Source of the DNA: Nageia nagi
Lineage: Eukaryota; Pinophyta
Length of the DNA stretch: 64,000 bases
Assembly: GCA_050084985.1 (NCBI GenBank)
Contig: JBITNC010000001.1
Span: 166,780,001 to 166,844,000 of the forward strand
Direction: 5' to 3'
Shown in pieces: positions 22,901-34,606 of the stretch. The notes under the pieces were generated by a model. It had not been told where the DNA came from. It ran no database searches and worked only from the letters and a program-made list of their open reading frames with translations. The translations under genes were made by a program, and so were the position numbers. The stretch's first letter is position 1. Each line of letters begins with the position of its first letter.

Positions 22901-25291
22901 TCAAGGACTACCCCAACCACTGCCTTGTCCATTAGGACTACTCAATCGCCTCTACCATCTACTAGTCTCTTCGATACCTTGACTTGGAGGAGTAGTGCCT
23001 ATGAATCCTGTAGGACTACCTAAATGTTGAGCTCCTTGTAACTCAGATGAACCAATAGCACCTAAGAGAGATGCCCATGGTGTACCACTCCTGCTAGGAA
23101 AACCTTGTGACCTGTGAGTCCTACCTGGAGATCCAACTGTACCCTATGCACTACTACCTATCTGATATGCTGAGATATCTATAGGTATATAACTATCTAG
23201 AGGTATAGGATAGTGAGCCCCTAGAGTAAAAGCTGGAACACCTATCAGCCATGTCTATACTATACCATTATAAAAATCTTACTGTTGACAAATGCTATGA
23301 CTAAAAATTGAAGGACCACCCCCAAAAGTAGATGCTGCTCCTAACTGATGAGCCTGAGCTCCCTATAAAGAGGAATGAGCCTCATCTCTCTCCTATCTAT
23401 ATCTATCTTGCTCAACCCTATACCTGTACATGCATGAGTGGGCCTGTGCCAATTGGTATCTTAGCTCATAAATATCTCCTAGCAAAGTATCAATGTTAGG
23501 AACCTATGTAGTAGGAGCCTCCTTGACTCTGTGTGTAACCTTTGGGGCACCTCCCTCCTCACCTACACCTGTAGCCTCCTCCTCAGGATCTAACTCCTCA
23601 GGAGCATCTACCATAACCTCCTCACTAGTAGCCTCCTCTCTCATAGCCACCGCTCCTATAGGCTCCTCGCCTACCTCTCCCCCTCCTGCTATTGCACCCA
23701 ACTCCTTAACAACATCAATGCACTGATGAATGCATCGACCCTCCAATCTACCCTCTAGGCCATCATCTCCCTCCTCCCACTAGGCCTTTAATGCCTCATC
23801 CTCCCCAATATCATCTTCCAATGATAACTCCTCCTGAGTAGGATCAAACTCTGCATAAACTAACAGTTGTATACCATCTACTGAAATAGTGCCCTCATGC
23901 TGATATGGCACTGATGGGGTAGGTACATCCTAAATTAGGCTAAACTAACGATGCACTCTCTCAAAATGAAAATACTCCAAAAAATCAGCTCGATGACCAC
24001 TCAAAACATATGGCTATCAAATACTTGTAAGCTTAGCTGTAAGCTCTCTCTAGATAGGATACAAGTGATAAGGTCTGAATCTCACTTGATCTGGAATCAA
24101 GTGACTAAGCATGTGGTGATAATAGCTCACATCTCGATGAACTTCATTCAATGGGTAAATATAAAAATCATCATGCCATTAGACTATGCTAGCCTTGTAA
24201 TCCAATTGACTACCAAACCCCAGCATCGACAACCCTAGAGGATGAGCCATAGCTATATGCTCATAAGCCCACACCTGCAAGGTGACAGTAACTGATAAAG
24301 AGGCCCTATGCCCCTAAGAATAAAAGAATGGCTCCTTGTAAATTTGAGCTAACAATGTGGGTACCCAAGCATACACTGTACCCTGTTGCATCATATTCAC
24401 AATAATGGGCAACAACGACCATGAAAACCTCCCACTGCCAGTATTGGGGAGAGCATAACACTGTACTAAACCCATCAAGTAGGAAAAATGGATCGTCCTC
24501 TACTAATCTTCCATCCAATATTGGTAATAATGGATGCCATCTGAGATAATCTAAAAAATAATAGTATCAACCCGAGTGGCCCCATACAAATAAGAAATAG
24601 TGGGTAAAGCTCCTGTTCTATCCACCATAGGCAAAATCCTCTATCCATGAATAGGCAGTCTATACAATCTATGTATATCCTCCACTGTGACAATCATCTC
24701 CCCTATCGAAAGATGAAAAGTACATGTCATTGCATCCCATCTGTCTAACAATGTAGCCAATAAAGGATACTCCCAATGAATGCGACCCATGTGTGGACCC
24801 ACTCTAAAACCAATGGACCTAAAAAAGGTATGATCGGTTGGACCTAGAAGATCTCTACCCTCCTGTAGAATCGAGGGATATCTACCTCAAGGCTCAAAGA
24901 TGTCTCGAACCTGTGTAATAATAAAAAGTTTAGCTAAAAAAAAAAGAAATGGTGTTTCATACTAAAACATTGGCATTTCTAATAGGTAAGACTCAATCAT
25001 CGACGTTTGCATTCCAAACACTGATGACTCTGTCATCCATTCGGCCTAGGTCGACGATCGAGGCCGAATTATAAAAAATTGCACAAAAAATATAAATAAA
25101 AATATGATTTACAAAATTTATTCGATAGAAACAATTAAAATGAATTTTAAATGTCATTCACATTTTTAATTTTGAAATTAAATAGTTAAATTACAAATTA
25201 TAAACAAAAAATAGAAAAGAAAGTTATTTCAAAACCCTACCTCTTCCCGGATAGGTCAAGAATGTCTAGTGGAGCATCTATGTGGAGGCAT
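22901..25291 (-). pseudogene. Antisense plant mobile domain (PMD) gene with an intron, inside Tat1
   Basis: The protein resembles the plant mobile domain family (MAIN/MAIL-like and transposon-borne PMD proteins), linked in Arabidopsis to silencing and genome stability. Exon 1 is 25291-25241 (MPPHRCSTRHS, a stop, then PIREE). The intron 25240-24911 begins GTAGGG and ends ACACAG. Exon 2 starts VRDIFEP at 24910. Exon 2 keeps one frame for 2010 nt to the TGA at 22903-22901, giving about 686 codons, with roughly twenty internal stops and no net frameshift. PMD motifs in order are LLDRWDAMTCTFHL, GEMIVTVEDIHRLYRLPIHG, QVWAYEHI, FRPYHLYP and a HRADFLEYFHFERVHR stretch. A Glu/Ala/Pro/Gly-rich tail follows. 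Stops look like CAG, CAA, CGA or TGG changed by C-to-T. Confidence 0.82.
24911..25240 (-). other. Intron of the antisense PMD gene
   Basis: A 330-bp GT-AG intron in phase 0 joins PIREE to VRDIFEP. It would survive retrotransposition because the genomic RNA is the opposite strand. It contains copies of the element's CpG palindromic motif at 24966-25065. Confidence 0.65.
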
Positions 25292-25965
25292 GGTGATGGT
25301 AACGAATATCAATGGCTGGAAATCAACAAAATCACAATAGAAACTGGTCCTAGCAGATAATGAGAGTGACAACTAAAAGAAATGAATAAGAAAAAGTTAA
25401 AACTTTTTCTTTTTGAAACACCCAATGACTTGAAGACAGACGTCGATGACTATCACTGAATGCTGGTGACTAGAAGTAAAATGCCACATTTGGGAATAGC
25501 CATGAGAATATTAAAAAATTTCTCAAAATAACCTTGAATTGGTCAAGAAAATCAAAATATGATAAAATGTGATGTATCATTATTATAGGAGATCATCATG
25601 AAACCCCATTGTTGGAATAAAGGACAACACCATCAAACTCATATACTAAAGAGGACTTATACGGTACATGTGTGCTTAGACATGCAAAATGACATAATAG
25701 AAATGTCATGCAACTATCACACAAGCTCAACACATTGTCATACCAAAAACAGTCACTTCTGAAGTATATTCAAATTTGTTTTCAAAACTACATCAAATGT
25801 AAAATGAAAACACATTTTATCATAATTTGATAAATCAAAATTTTGATTCATCTAAGAAATTGAGTCAAAACTTATATCATAAAAAAGAAACAATAAATAA
25901 TCAAGCGATAAAGCTTCTCATCCTATATTTTTGAAATCATCAACTGCATTTCTCGGTTGATAATT
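25292..25965 (+). other. Tat1 3' untranslated region and upstream region of the antisense gene
   Basis: No sense gene is seen. It includes palindromic motif copies at about 25418-25472. For the PMD gene it is the upstream side, so it may hold its promoter; no clear TATA box stands out. Confidence 0.45.
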
Positions 25966-25980
25966 CAAAAAGGGGCAAAA
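25966..25980 (+). other. Tat1 polypurine tract
   Basis: A purine run with AAAAAGGGGCAAAA directly precedes the 3' LTR and would prime plus-strand DNA synthesis. One C interrupts it. Confidence 0.8.
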
Positions 25981-26828
25981 TGTAAACACCTAAAAATGTT
26001 CCTTTTTTAACTAGTAAACATTGAAATAATCATAACTCTTCATGATAATATAAAATAGGTTTAAAAACCATATTATTGGATAACTCCCATCGAGTACATG
26101 CAAAATGGGTGGTCACATGACTCTTTTTAGGTAAAATTGGCTATTTGACGGTCATTTTAATATTGTTATAAAAATTGAAAACCAGTCGCCAGTGACCCAA
26201 AATAGTCATCGGCATTTGGAGGCGATCGCCAATGTTCATCTTGTAATCATCGGTGACTCTGTAACAACCGAATAAGAAACCAAAATAGTGAGAGAAAGTT
26301 GAAACATTTCATTTTTCCAAGATGATGTGGATAGAGGGGGTCAGTTACAACCTACGGTGGCTTTTCACTTCCCCTTACTAACCTTGAAACATCTCATCCA
26401 AAATCTATAAATACAAGCCAATACAAAGTAATAAGGACCCATCTTGGCCCATTTTTTAAGTAGGGTAATGCTGCCAAAATCTTTTGAGCTCATACCTTTT
26501 ATTGTTTTATGTTAGCTTCAATTTAATACATGTCATACATAGATGCTTTGATATTATTATCTTTTGCATGTGTGTAGGATTTACAGGTTGTCCATATCAA
26601 GGAGAGAAGCAAGCAAATAAAAAACAATGAAGATCTAATACCTTCATTTTGGCAAATGGCATTTGTAAAAGTCCCTTCCAAGAGCAAATTGTAGTTTGAG
26701 CTAAAAATCAATATCAATTTATAATTATAGCATTTCTATCTGTTTTACATAATTTGATGTTCAGTGAAGATTTAAGAATAATTGTATCTCATGTTATTCT
26801 ATATTCCAACTCTATTTTCACTGCAACA
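25981..26828 (+). repeat. Tat1 3' LTR
   Basis: It is 848 bp, the same length as the 5' LTR. Differences between the two are notably concentrated in the CpG-rich motifs (26185-26196, 26222-26236, 26243-26257). Confidence 0.93.
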
Positions 26829-26833
26829 CATAG

Positions 26834-27336
26834 TCTTAATCATTCTTCAAATCATCTCTTTGAAGTTTAGAAACTTTGTTATGATTATGGAAATAAGGCT
26901 TGATGATGAAAAAGAAGTCTTCTCCCTTGAGAACCTTTCAAGGCACCTATTAAAGCATGAGAAAATTCTTAACAATAAAGGGTTGATTTCTTCTTCTAAG
27001 AATAATAATTTTATTCTTGGAGCAACTAAAACTCCTTTCAAAAAGAATTTCAACCATCAAAAGAAATTTTATCCTTCTTCCTCTAAAAGGTTTGAGAAAA
27101 GAGGTAATGGCTACAATAGCAGCAGGAATAATAGAAACATCAACCATAGTAGTAGGAATGATGATAGCAATAATCATTTCAAGCAAAAAAATGGAAAAGG
27201 CAAAGCAAACACTCTTTATCTTAAGAAAAAGTTCGATGGTAATTGTAACTATTATAGAATTCAAGATCATAAAGAAATTGATTGCTACAAAAAGAAAGAG
27301 GAAAAGAATAAAGGTAATAGAAATGTAAAGAACTAG
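26834..27336 (+). pseudogene. Copia gag, 3' part
   Basis: It continues the Copia Gag interrupted at 9937: LKFRNFVMIMEIRLDDEKE, a basic Asn/Lys/Arg-rich region, and a decayed zinc knuckle (CNYYRIQDHKEIDC, with Tyr for the second Cys). The frame ends at TAG 27334-27336. Confidence 0.82.
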
Positions 27337-27399
27337 AAAGAAAAGAAGAATATTCATACTAGTTTTGCTATGGTGCTCTACTCTATGTCTTGCTCTTTT

Positions 27400-27600
27400 T
27401 AATCTAAATGGATTATTGACTCTGGTTGCACTGATCACCTATGCCTTGAAAAGGAAAAGTTTGATAACTTTCACAAGTATAAAAAGGATATGGTTGTGAT
27501 AGATGATAACTCTACCTTTGAAGTCCAAGGAATTGAGAGTGAGCTGATATCTATGTTCCTAAGTTAAGGATGAACCTTCTCTCCATGATTTAAATTGCTA
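27400..27600 (+). pseudogene. Copia protease
   Basis: WIIDSGCTDHLCLEKEKF at about 27409-27462 is the Copia protease active-site region with an intact DSG. It is in the same frame as gag. The rest is short and broken by stops near 27560. Confidence 0.75.
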
Positions 27601-27662
27601 GAAAAGGGTACTCTTTTGAGTTCAACTCTCAATCCTAGTGCATTAAGAAAGGACTTGCCACT

Positions 27663-28640
27663 TTGGTTAAAGGATTTATGAAAGATACCCTCTTCATTGT
27701 GGATCAAGTTCTATCAAATATATGTCTTGCATCTAGTGTGTGTTATAAAGGTAATCTTTGGCACCATCATTTAGAGAACCTTAACCATAAGAGTATTCAA
27801 GTTATGAAAGATGAAGAACTTATGGAAGGTTTACCTTCAATTTATCCTTTGATTGGTCTATGCGAGAAGTGCATTCTTGGCAAGATGCATAGACAAAAGT
27901 TTGAAAAAGATAAGGTAACAAGTGCATCTCAACCTCTTCAACTTGTGCATTCAGATTTGATAGGTTCATTTCAGATTAAGTCACTTGAAGGAGCATCTTA
28001 TGTCTTGACCTTCATTGATGAATTTAGTAGGATGACCTTTAGGTATGTACTTGAGCACAAAGGTCAAACCTTTGAGAGTTTTAAGATTTTTAAGACCTTT
28101 GTCAAAGATCAAACTAACCTAAAAATTAAGATGTTGAGATCAGATAATGGAAAGAATATAATAGCAATGAGTTTAATAACTATTGTGCTAAGTATGGAAT
28201 CAAGAAGCAGTTTATAATTCCATACACTCTTTAGTAGAATAATGTTGCAAAAAACCAAATAGAATAATTATAGAGATGGTTAGATGCATGCTGGCCAATC
28301 TTCCTAAATTCTTATGGGGTGAAGTTGTGAGCACTACTATTTACACCTTGAATAGGTGTCCCATAAAAACTATTTAGAGTAAAAATCCTTTTGAGGTATG
28401 GTTAATAAGAAAACCTAACATTTCTCACATTAGGGTGTTTGGTTGTGAAGCATTCTCCTACATTGTTTCTGATAAAAGGAAGAAGTTGGAAAAAAGAGCT
28501 AAAAAATGCATCTTTATGGGTTATGACAATTAGCATAGAGGCTACATGCTCTACTCTCCAACCTATAAAGTAGTCTTTGTTTCAAGGGATGTAAAGTTTA
28601 ATAAACTTCCTAAATAACCTATTTCTAATGAGGATGTTGA
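27663..28640 (+). pseudogene. Copia integrase
   Basis: The gag-pre-integrase module has LWHHHLENLNHKSIQ and a CEKCILGKMHRQKF zinc part. The catalytic core follows with HSDLIGSF, FIDEFSRMT and LRSDNGKN. The open frame ends at 28217; the remainder, including RVFGCEAFSYI-like sequence near 28433, is in shifted frames with stops. The catalytic Glu region is disrupted. Confidence 0.85.
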
Positions 28641-28734
28641 TGATTTAGAGGACTCTTTAGTTGCTTCTAACTAGTTAGATATTGATGTAGACAAGTCACC
28701 TTAAGAATAAAATTATCCAACATAAAAGGTAACA

Positions 28735-29552
28735 AGGAGCATGATCTTGAACAAATCTTTAATTACAAAGATTGAAAATAAGCATGAGCCCTCAACCTTC
28801 AAAGAAGCTTCTAAGCATGAGTGCGAGATGGAAGCCATGAAAGTGGAGTATGAGGTGCTTATGAAAAATAAAACTTGAGACTTGGTTTCTTATCTCAACA
28901 AAAAAATGTGATTAGCAATAAGTGGATATATAAAGTCAAGTTCAATTCAATTGGAGACATTGAGAAATACAAGGTAAGGTTAGTAGCTAAAGGTTTTGCT
29001 CAAAAATATGATGTAGATTATGAGAAAACCTTTCCTCCCATGGCAAAGATGCCTATTGTGAGAGTTATCCTTGCTCTTTCTACAATTCAAGGATGGAAAG
29101 TTTTTCAACTTGATATCAAGAGTGCATTTCTCAAGGGTGACTTAGATGCAAAAATATTTATAAATCAACCAAAAGGGTTTATTATGGAAGGAAAAGAATC
29201 TTTTGTATGCAAGCTAAAGAAATCATTGTATGGAGTTAAGCAAGTACTTCGAGCTTGGTACAGAAAGATTTTAGTGTACTTTGTAGACATTAGATTCTTC
29301 AAGTATTTTTCTAACTTTAATCTATATGTGCTCAATCAAGGCAAAGATATGGTCTTGATTCTCCTTTATGTGTATGATCTTTTGATTACTAGTAACAATG
29401 ATGGAATCATTCAAGAGTGCATATCCAAACTTAAGGTAACATTTGAAATGACTAATCTTGGTCTCTTACACTACTATCTTGGAATGCAAGTGTATCAATA
29501 CAAGGATTGTACTTACCTTAGTAAATCTAAGTATATATCAAACATCTTGTAG
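28735..29552 (+). pseudogene. Copia reverse transcriptase
   Basis: The RT core is well preserved: NKWIYKVKFNSIGDIEKYK, RLVAKGFAQKYDVDYEKTF, FQLDIKSAFLKGDL and VCKLKKSLYGVKQ. The catalytic YVDDL is changed to YVYDLL (about 29371-29388), so one catalytic Asp is lost. The frame ends in TAG at 29550-29552. Copia RT would copy the RNA into cDNA; this copy cannot. Confidence 0.9.
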
Positions 29553-30360
29553 AATTTTGGAATGGAGGAGTGTAGATATGCTACACTTCTAGTCTCTCTT
29601 AGAATCACTATTTCTCTAAGCTCCAACTTTCAGTTAGCTGATGCTATAGCTTACAAGTAATTAATTGGTAGTCTTTTGTATTTGACTATATCCAAGCTAG
29701 ATATTGCCTTTGCAATGAATCTGATAGCATGATTCATGCAAAAACCATATGTTTAGCACCTTAATAATGTTAAGTAAATCTTGAGGTATGTTGTAGGGAA
29801 TAAGGATCTTACTCTCAAGTATTCTAAGTTGCCCTTATTTGCTCTCTCTAAATTCTCAGATTCTGATTATGGAAGAGATAAAGATGATAGGAATTCAATC
29901 TCTATGTATGTGTTTAGCATTGGTTCAAGTGTTATCTCTTGGGTTTCAAAGAAGTAGCCTACTATTTTTCTTCCCACCATAAAAGTTGAATATCATGCCA
30001 TGTCTATTATAGCCTAGGAAGCCATTTGGCTAAGGTATCTTTTAAAAAAAATTTGGATATGAGCAAGGTGGCTCACCTTTGATCTCTTAAGATAATCAAT
30101 TGGCTATTTTTTTGGCTAAAATTCCTATGTTCCATTAGAGAATAAAATAAGTGAAAATCCATGCCCATTTTATTAGAGAGAAGGTTCTTCATGGCATCAT
30201 ACACTTAGAGTATTGTCCATTCACCTTGAACTCTATTGATTTGTTCACCAAACCCCTCCCACAAGCTCAGTTCTATAAGCTTAGGGATGCTATCAAGTTA
30301 GTGAAGTTGCCTTCAAGGGGGAGTGAAGTTCGAATTCTTGTGTTAAATTCATGTTTATGA
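29553..30360 (+). pseudogene. Copia RNase H and C-terminus
   Basis: The stretch encodes LIGSLLYLTISKLDIAFAM, a FSDSDYGRDKDDR core equivalent, and the C-terminal HIIHLEYC-like and IDLFTKPLPQAQFYKLRD motifs, with several stops and at least one frame change. It ends at 30358-30360. Confidence 0.8.
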
Positions 30361-31130
30361 TGACAACTTTACCCTTAGAAGGATTTTATGTTCTATAGTG
30401 TTGATTGTTGTACACCTTTATGGTAAGTTCACTCTATGTGAGGAACTTATTGTACAAATTGTCCAATCTATCACTATTTAGTTATCCATGTGTGAGGAAA
30501 TTTTATATATCTTTTAGCACTATTTAGTTATCCATATGTGAGGAACTCATATGTGTATACTCTATTTTTGGTCAATATAACACTATTTAGTTATCCATGT
30601 GTGAGGAACTCTTATGTGTCTTTTGGCACTGTTCAATTATCCATATGTGAGGAAATCATATGTGTTTGCTCTATTTTGTAATGACAATAAACACATATTT
30701 TTATACATAGCAAGTGACTATAAGTTTTTTTAGCATGGCATCTTCATGATGACTTATAGTGCACCATTGATTAGTTTATGATGGCATTTTTATGATTCAT
30801 CTATCTTTGTTGATATGAATATGATGCATCTAACTTATCTTTTTATTTGATTTGCTTATGACTTATAGGTTCTTTTGATATTGTAGGTTACTTACCTCAG
30901 GGATGTAAGCTCTTGGGGACTCTTTATGACTTCCAATTGGATGACTACTTCATGTACATTGAAACTGATTATGATTAATGATTGTATTTGGTAAACTAGT
31001 GAGTCTCAAACTATATCTTTCTTACTTCACAAATATGTAAAAAGTTCTCATATTTGTTGTATCTATTTGGAGGAGAACTCTCTTACTTTCTCTTCTCCTT
31101 CTCTCTTACTCACTCTATCCCAATATTGCA
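30361..31130 (+). other. Copia 3' untranslated region with repeats
   Basis: No gene. Between 30471 and 30660 the motif CACTATTTAGTTATCCATGT or a variant occurs four times with alternating 45- and 65-bp spacing, each followed by GTGAGGAA. Confidence 0.7.
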
Positions 31131-31141
31131 TTAAGGGGGAG
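31131..31141 (+). other. Copia polypurine tract
   Basis: TTAAGGGGGAG abuts the 3' LTR start TGTTG and is a typical plus-strand primer. Confidence 0.85.
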
Positions 31142-31632
31142 TGTTGTAATGTATAATGCATTATTGTAAAGGTTTGTATTAAATCTTCTATATAAGTTCA
31201 CTAATACTTAATGGTATCATTTGATACATTAAGTATTTAAGTAAATATGATAACATAACTTGTCCTACACTCCATGTCATGAGAATGCCCCTTGGATTAA
31301 AGGATGTGCAAGCCATGCTTTTGTACATTGGATAAAAGGGTGATCCAAAGAGAGATTTTGGCCTATAAATAGAAGGATCCCTCTTTATGATCATACACTA
31401 ATTATGGAATAAAGTTATGGTATAAGATAGTGGTTAGGAGAAAAGAGTAGGAGGATTATAAGAGAATTGTATTTGTGATTAAAGTAAAGATCTAGTTAGT
31501 GGATGTACTCCAACTTGGAGGAACCACTTATATCTTGTGTTGTGAGATTGCTTTGAGTTTATTAGATGTAATTGTGAGCTTTCATGGGATCTTGGTTGAT
31601 TAGGAATTATATTGTTAGTATTAGTTCCTTCA
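31142..31632 (+). repeat. Copia 3' LTR
   Basis: A 491-bp partner of 6232-6722. The following CAATA pairs imperfectly with GAATA before the 5' LTR. Confidence 0.93.
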
Positions 31633-31679
31633 CAATAATATACATTTATGTTTTCATAGACATGTATGTAAAGATTTTG

Positions 31680-32095
31680 TAAGCATAAGACAATGTACAA
31701 AATTAAGAAGGCACCAAATGTAATAAACAAGAGTAGTAGTCCATTCCAACAATTTCTTATGTAGATAAAATATAATGTATAAAGTTAAGAAGGTACCAAA
31801 TGCAATAAATAAGAATAGTTTTCCCTTACAATAACTTCTTATGTAGATAAAATACAATGTATAAAATTAATAAGGCATCAAATGCAATAAACAAGAGTAG
31901 TAGTCCCTTACATCAATTTCTTGTGTAGGCATAATACAATACACAAAACTAAGAAGGCACCAAATACAATAATCAAGAGTAGTAGTCCCTTACAATAATT
32001 TATTATACAAGTTCTAGAATTCAATGTACAAAATTAAGAAGACACCAAATGTAATAAATAATAATAGTAGTCCCTTATAATAATTTCTTAATTTC
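31680..32095. repeat. 82-bp tandem array, five copies
   Basis: Units containing AAATTAAGAAGGCACCAAAT and AGTAGTAGTCCCTTACAA start at about 31692, 31774, 31856, 31938 and 32023. Three intervals are exactly 82 bp and the last is 85. No protein or RNA function is recognised. Confidence 0.9.
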
Positions 32096-32409
32096 TTGCT
32101 TCATAAATTTTCAAAAATTATAAATATTTCTATCTCATCATCCAATACAAATTCATGCTCCCATTTGTAGTACATATCATGAATATCAATTTTAGGTTCA
32201 AAGAAGTCCTTTTCATTATTACAGTTCATCTAAGAAGGTAGAAACATGAGAAGTTAGTATCACAATTACTTAATTATAAAATATATGGAAAATACATAAA
32301 AAACCATGAGAAGAAATATACATGAGAATTTTGTATAGCAGTTATCTCAAATATTACTATCTCAATAACAGAAAAATCATTAGTGCACCTCCTAATTTTA
32401 TTACAAAGT

Positions 32410-32545
32410 GATATTTATCACATACTTGAGGGTTTGACATATGATAAACATTACAGATATAGTTCTATTCAAAATATGGGAGAATACACAAAGAATGGGC
32501 ATTATTGAATAAGATATATGTTGCAAACATAGTTGCATGGAGAAA
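32410..32545 (+). pseudogene. PPR fragment, copy B
   Basis: It matches 6075-6226 in the same orientation, from ATCACATACTTGA to CATAGTTGCATGG, with mismatches. The encoded pattern is the PPR LFDKM..I(S/T)W type. It directly precedes the inverted repeat. Confidence 0.4.
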
Positions 32546-32554
32546 AATAATAAT

Positions 32555-33058
32555 GGTCCCTTAGGAAGAAAAATAAGTTAAAAAGAGTAAATTGACCCTT
32601 AGGGAGAAAATATTTTTCTAATCTTGTGAAGAGAATGCTATAGAAAGCATATGGTGCAAACAATCGAGGTTAATGATTTGAGCTTGTGGAGAATGTTATA
32701 AAAAGCATCTGGGAGGTGATGAACATGGATTGGAACTGATAGTGTTAACGCTTGATAAAGATGTTAAAGACACAATGAAGAAAGAAATATATTTAAATTT
32801 CTAAAAAAATTAGGAAATTCAAAAGTATATCAATTTGCATTGTATCCTTAATATCTTTATCAACTATTAAAATTATCGATTCTAATCTAGGTTCATCATC
32901 CCTTGGATTCTTTTTATAACATTCTTTAGAATCTCAAATCATTAACTTTCATTGTTTGAATCAAATAATTTCTACAACATTCTCTTCACAAGATCATAAA
33001 AACCTTTTTCCTAAGGGTCAATTTACTCTTTCTAACTTGCTTTTCTCCCTACGAGCCA
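32555..33058. repeat. 0.5-kb foldback (imperfect inverted repeat)
   Basis: The left arm 32555-32801 and right arm 32814-33058 are reverse complements at perhaps 75 percent by eye, with a 12-bp loop (TAAAAAAATTAG). Shared blocks include AGAGTAAATTGACCCTTAGG, ATCTTGTGAAGAGAATG, GTTAATGATTTGAG and GAATGTTATAAAAAG. No transposase, LTR or obvious target duplication was seen. Confidence 0.85.
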
Positions 33059-34606
33059 ATTGTATCCTTAATGCTAATACTACAAGTTCCAATCCATGTT
33101 TTTCACCCTACATATGATTTTTTTAACATGATAAGCATGGGATCCCAAACCTAGAAATACCATAGAATGTAAAATCCTTATACATTGGATATGTAAAACA
33201 CTTATACATTGACATGGAAACTAAATTTAGCAGCATTTTTCAAAATAAGAAAATAACCATTAAATCCTTATGATAAAATTAAAAAGAGAGTAATTCATTA
33301 TAACAACTTTCAACATAAGGGTATTATTTCCAACCTTAAGTCCAAAAAATACATGAATAGTATGGATATTGCACCTTACCAAGAGTAGTATTAAAACTCC
33401 AAGAATAGGATGTTATTATTTCTAATAAAAAATAACTTGAAGATTTGAAACTCTAAGAGTAGTATCTTATTGGTGCTTCATCTCTTGCCTATTCACTTCT
33501 ATATTATAAATCTTATCATCCTTCATCTTGTAGTGTTTAAACACATATTCATGAGCTAATTAACATGTCATTATGGCTAAGATTTCAATTTTTCCCTATA
33601 AATTTAAGTACATTCATGAAGAAAAAGGAGTAAGCATTTCAAAGTGAGAAAGAATTTTAGTAGAGATTAAGCATTTTGAATAGGCATTTTGCATGTAGTA
33701 AATCAAGCATTCATTTACTCATGTAATATTAGAATCATATTGTTGCATTCTCATATTTAATTTAGAATATTACATAATACTCTGTTATCATAGATTGTAA
33801 TCATTTTTTAGATTCATTTATTTTGATCATGATTATGAATTTATTTACTAACACACTAATATGTTCATAAGTGTTAGTGTGTCACTATTTATTTCATATT
33901 AGAAGTTGTGGTAGGTTGTAATTAGAGTTTAATATCTACTACAAAATGATAACATCAAAAGCATCAAAACATTATCAAGATTGTGAACGTAAACAAGACA
34001 ACATTCAACATATCATCATATTGTATCAAACATATAATATTAAAAGAATCAAAACATCATCAATATCGTGAAAGTAAATAAGATAACATTCAAGACATCA
34101 TCACATTGTATCAATGTTCAAAAGTATATATAAATAATTAATTTTTATAATGGAGATATTTAGCTAAACCAATTGCATGTTCAACTTCATTCTAATAATT
34201 TTTTTATGTGTACAGTGTACACCAACAATATAGCTCTATAGTAGCAATATCTCTCTATTCTATTTTTATCTCATTATATTTAAAAAATGATCCCCCAGAG
34301 GGTATTTATAATTAAAAAAAAAAAAATTCAATAAATGTAGTGTTACCACAATATTGACCTTTTAAATTTGAACTCATGGAAGAAAAACTCATCCTCACAA
34401 TTCAAGTCTATAACCAAACTTATAAATCCCTAAAAGTTCTATATGCATGTAATGTAATGATTGGATAAAATATCCTAGAAGTGTTGTTCTTATTTTTCCT
34501 ATATGCCATAGTTCTTAGAGCTTTTATCGAGATCTACATCTATGATAACCAAGTTTTGGGCCTTCTCTTTAGCATATTACAATCAATCAAAAGAGATAAA
34601 ATATTC
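33059..34606. other. Non-coding AT-rich stretch
   Basis: No gene. It holds a tandem pair offset by 85 bp around ATCAAAACAT (33955-34123) and a small perfect stem ACACACTAA/TTAGTGTGT (about 33852-33884). Confidence 0.5.

Larger units (their letters stand above)
9938..26828 (+). mobile_element. Ty3/Gypsy Tat-lineage element (Tat1) with two extra genes
   Basis: Both LTRs are 848 bp, start TGTA and end CAACA, and CATAG flanks the element on both sides (9933-9937 and 26829-26833). At 16.9 kb it is as large as Ogre-like members of the lineage. Sense content is gag, protease, a linker with a G-patch-like part, RT, RNase H, archaeal-type RNase H, integrase and a two-repeat ORF. Antisense content is an intron-containing plant mobile domain gene. 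Because it interrupts the Copia gag, it inserted after the Copia element. Stops are frequent, so it is dead in its own right. Confidence 0.93.
6232..31632 (+). mobile_element. Ty1/Copia LTR retrotransposon, interrupted by a nested Tat element
   Basis: The two outer LTRs are both 491 bp, start TGTTG and end TTCA. The flanking 5-mers are GAATA (6227-6231) and CAATA (31633-31637), one mismatch, which suggests an old insertion. A primer binding site follows the 5' LTR and a polypurine tract precedes the 3' LTR. The domain order gag, protease, integrase, RT, RNase H is that of Copia. Without the nested element its length is about 8.5 kb. Gag is cut by the Tat1 element at 9938-26828. Many stops and frameshifts make it non-functional. 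Confidence 0.93.

Noticed and set aside
26847-27438. Open frames on the minus strand and in another plus frame over the Copia gag tail
   Set aside because: They are shadows of the Lys/Asn-rich gag frame, which has the recognisable motifs.
33852-33884. Perfect 9-bp stem as a terminator or RNA gene
   Set aside because: A single short stem in AT-rich DNA is expected by chance and no gene ends nearby.
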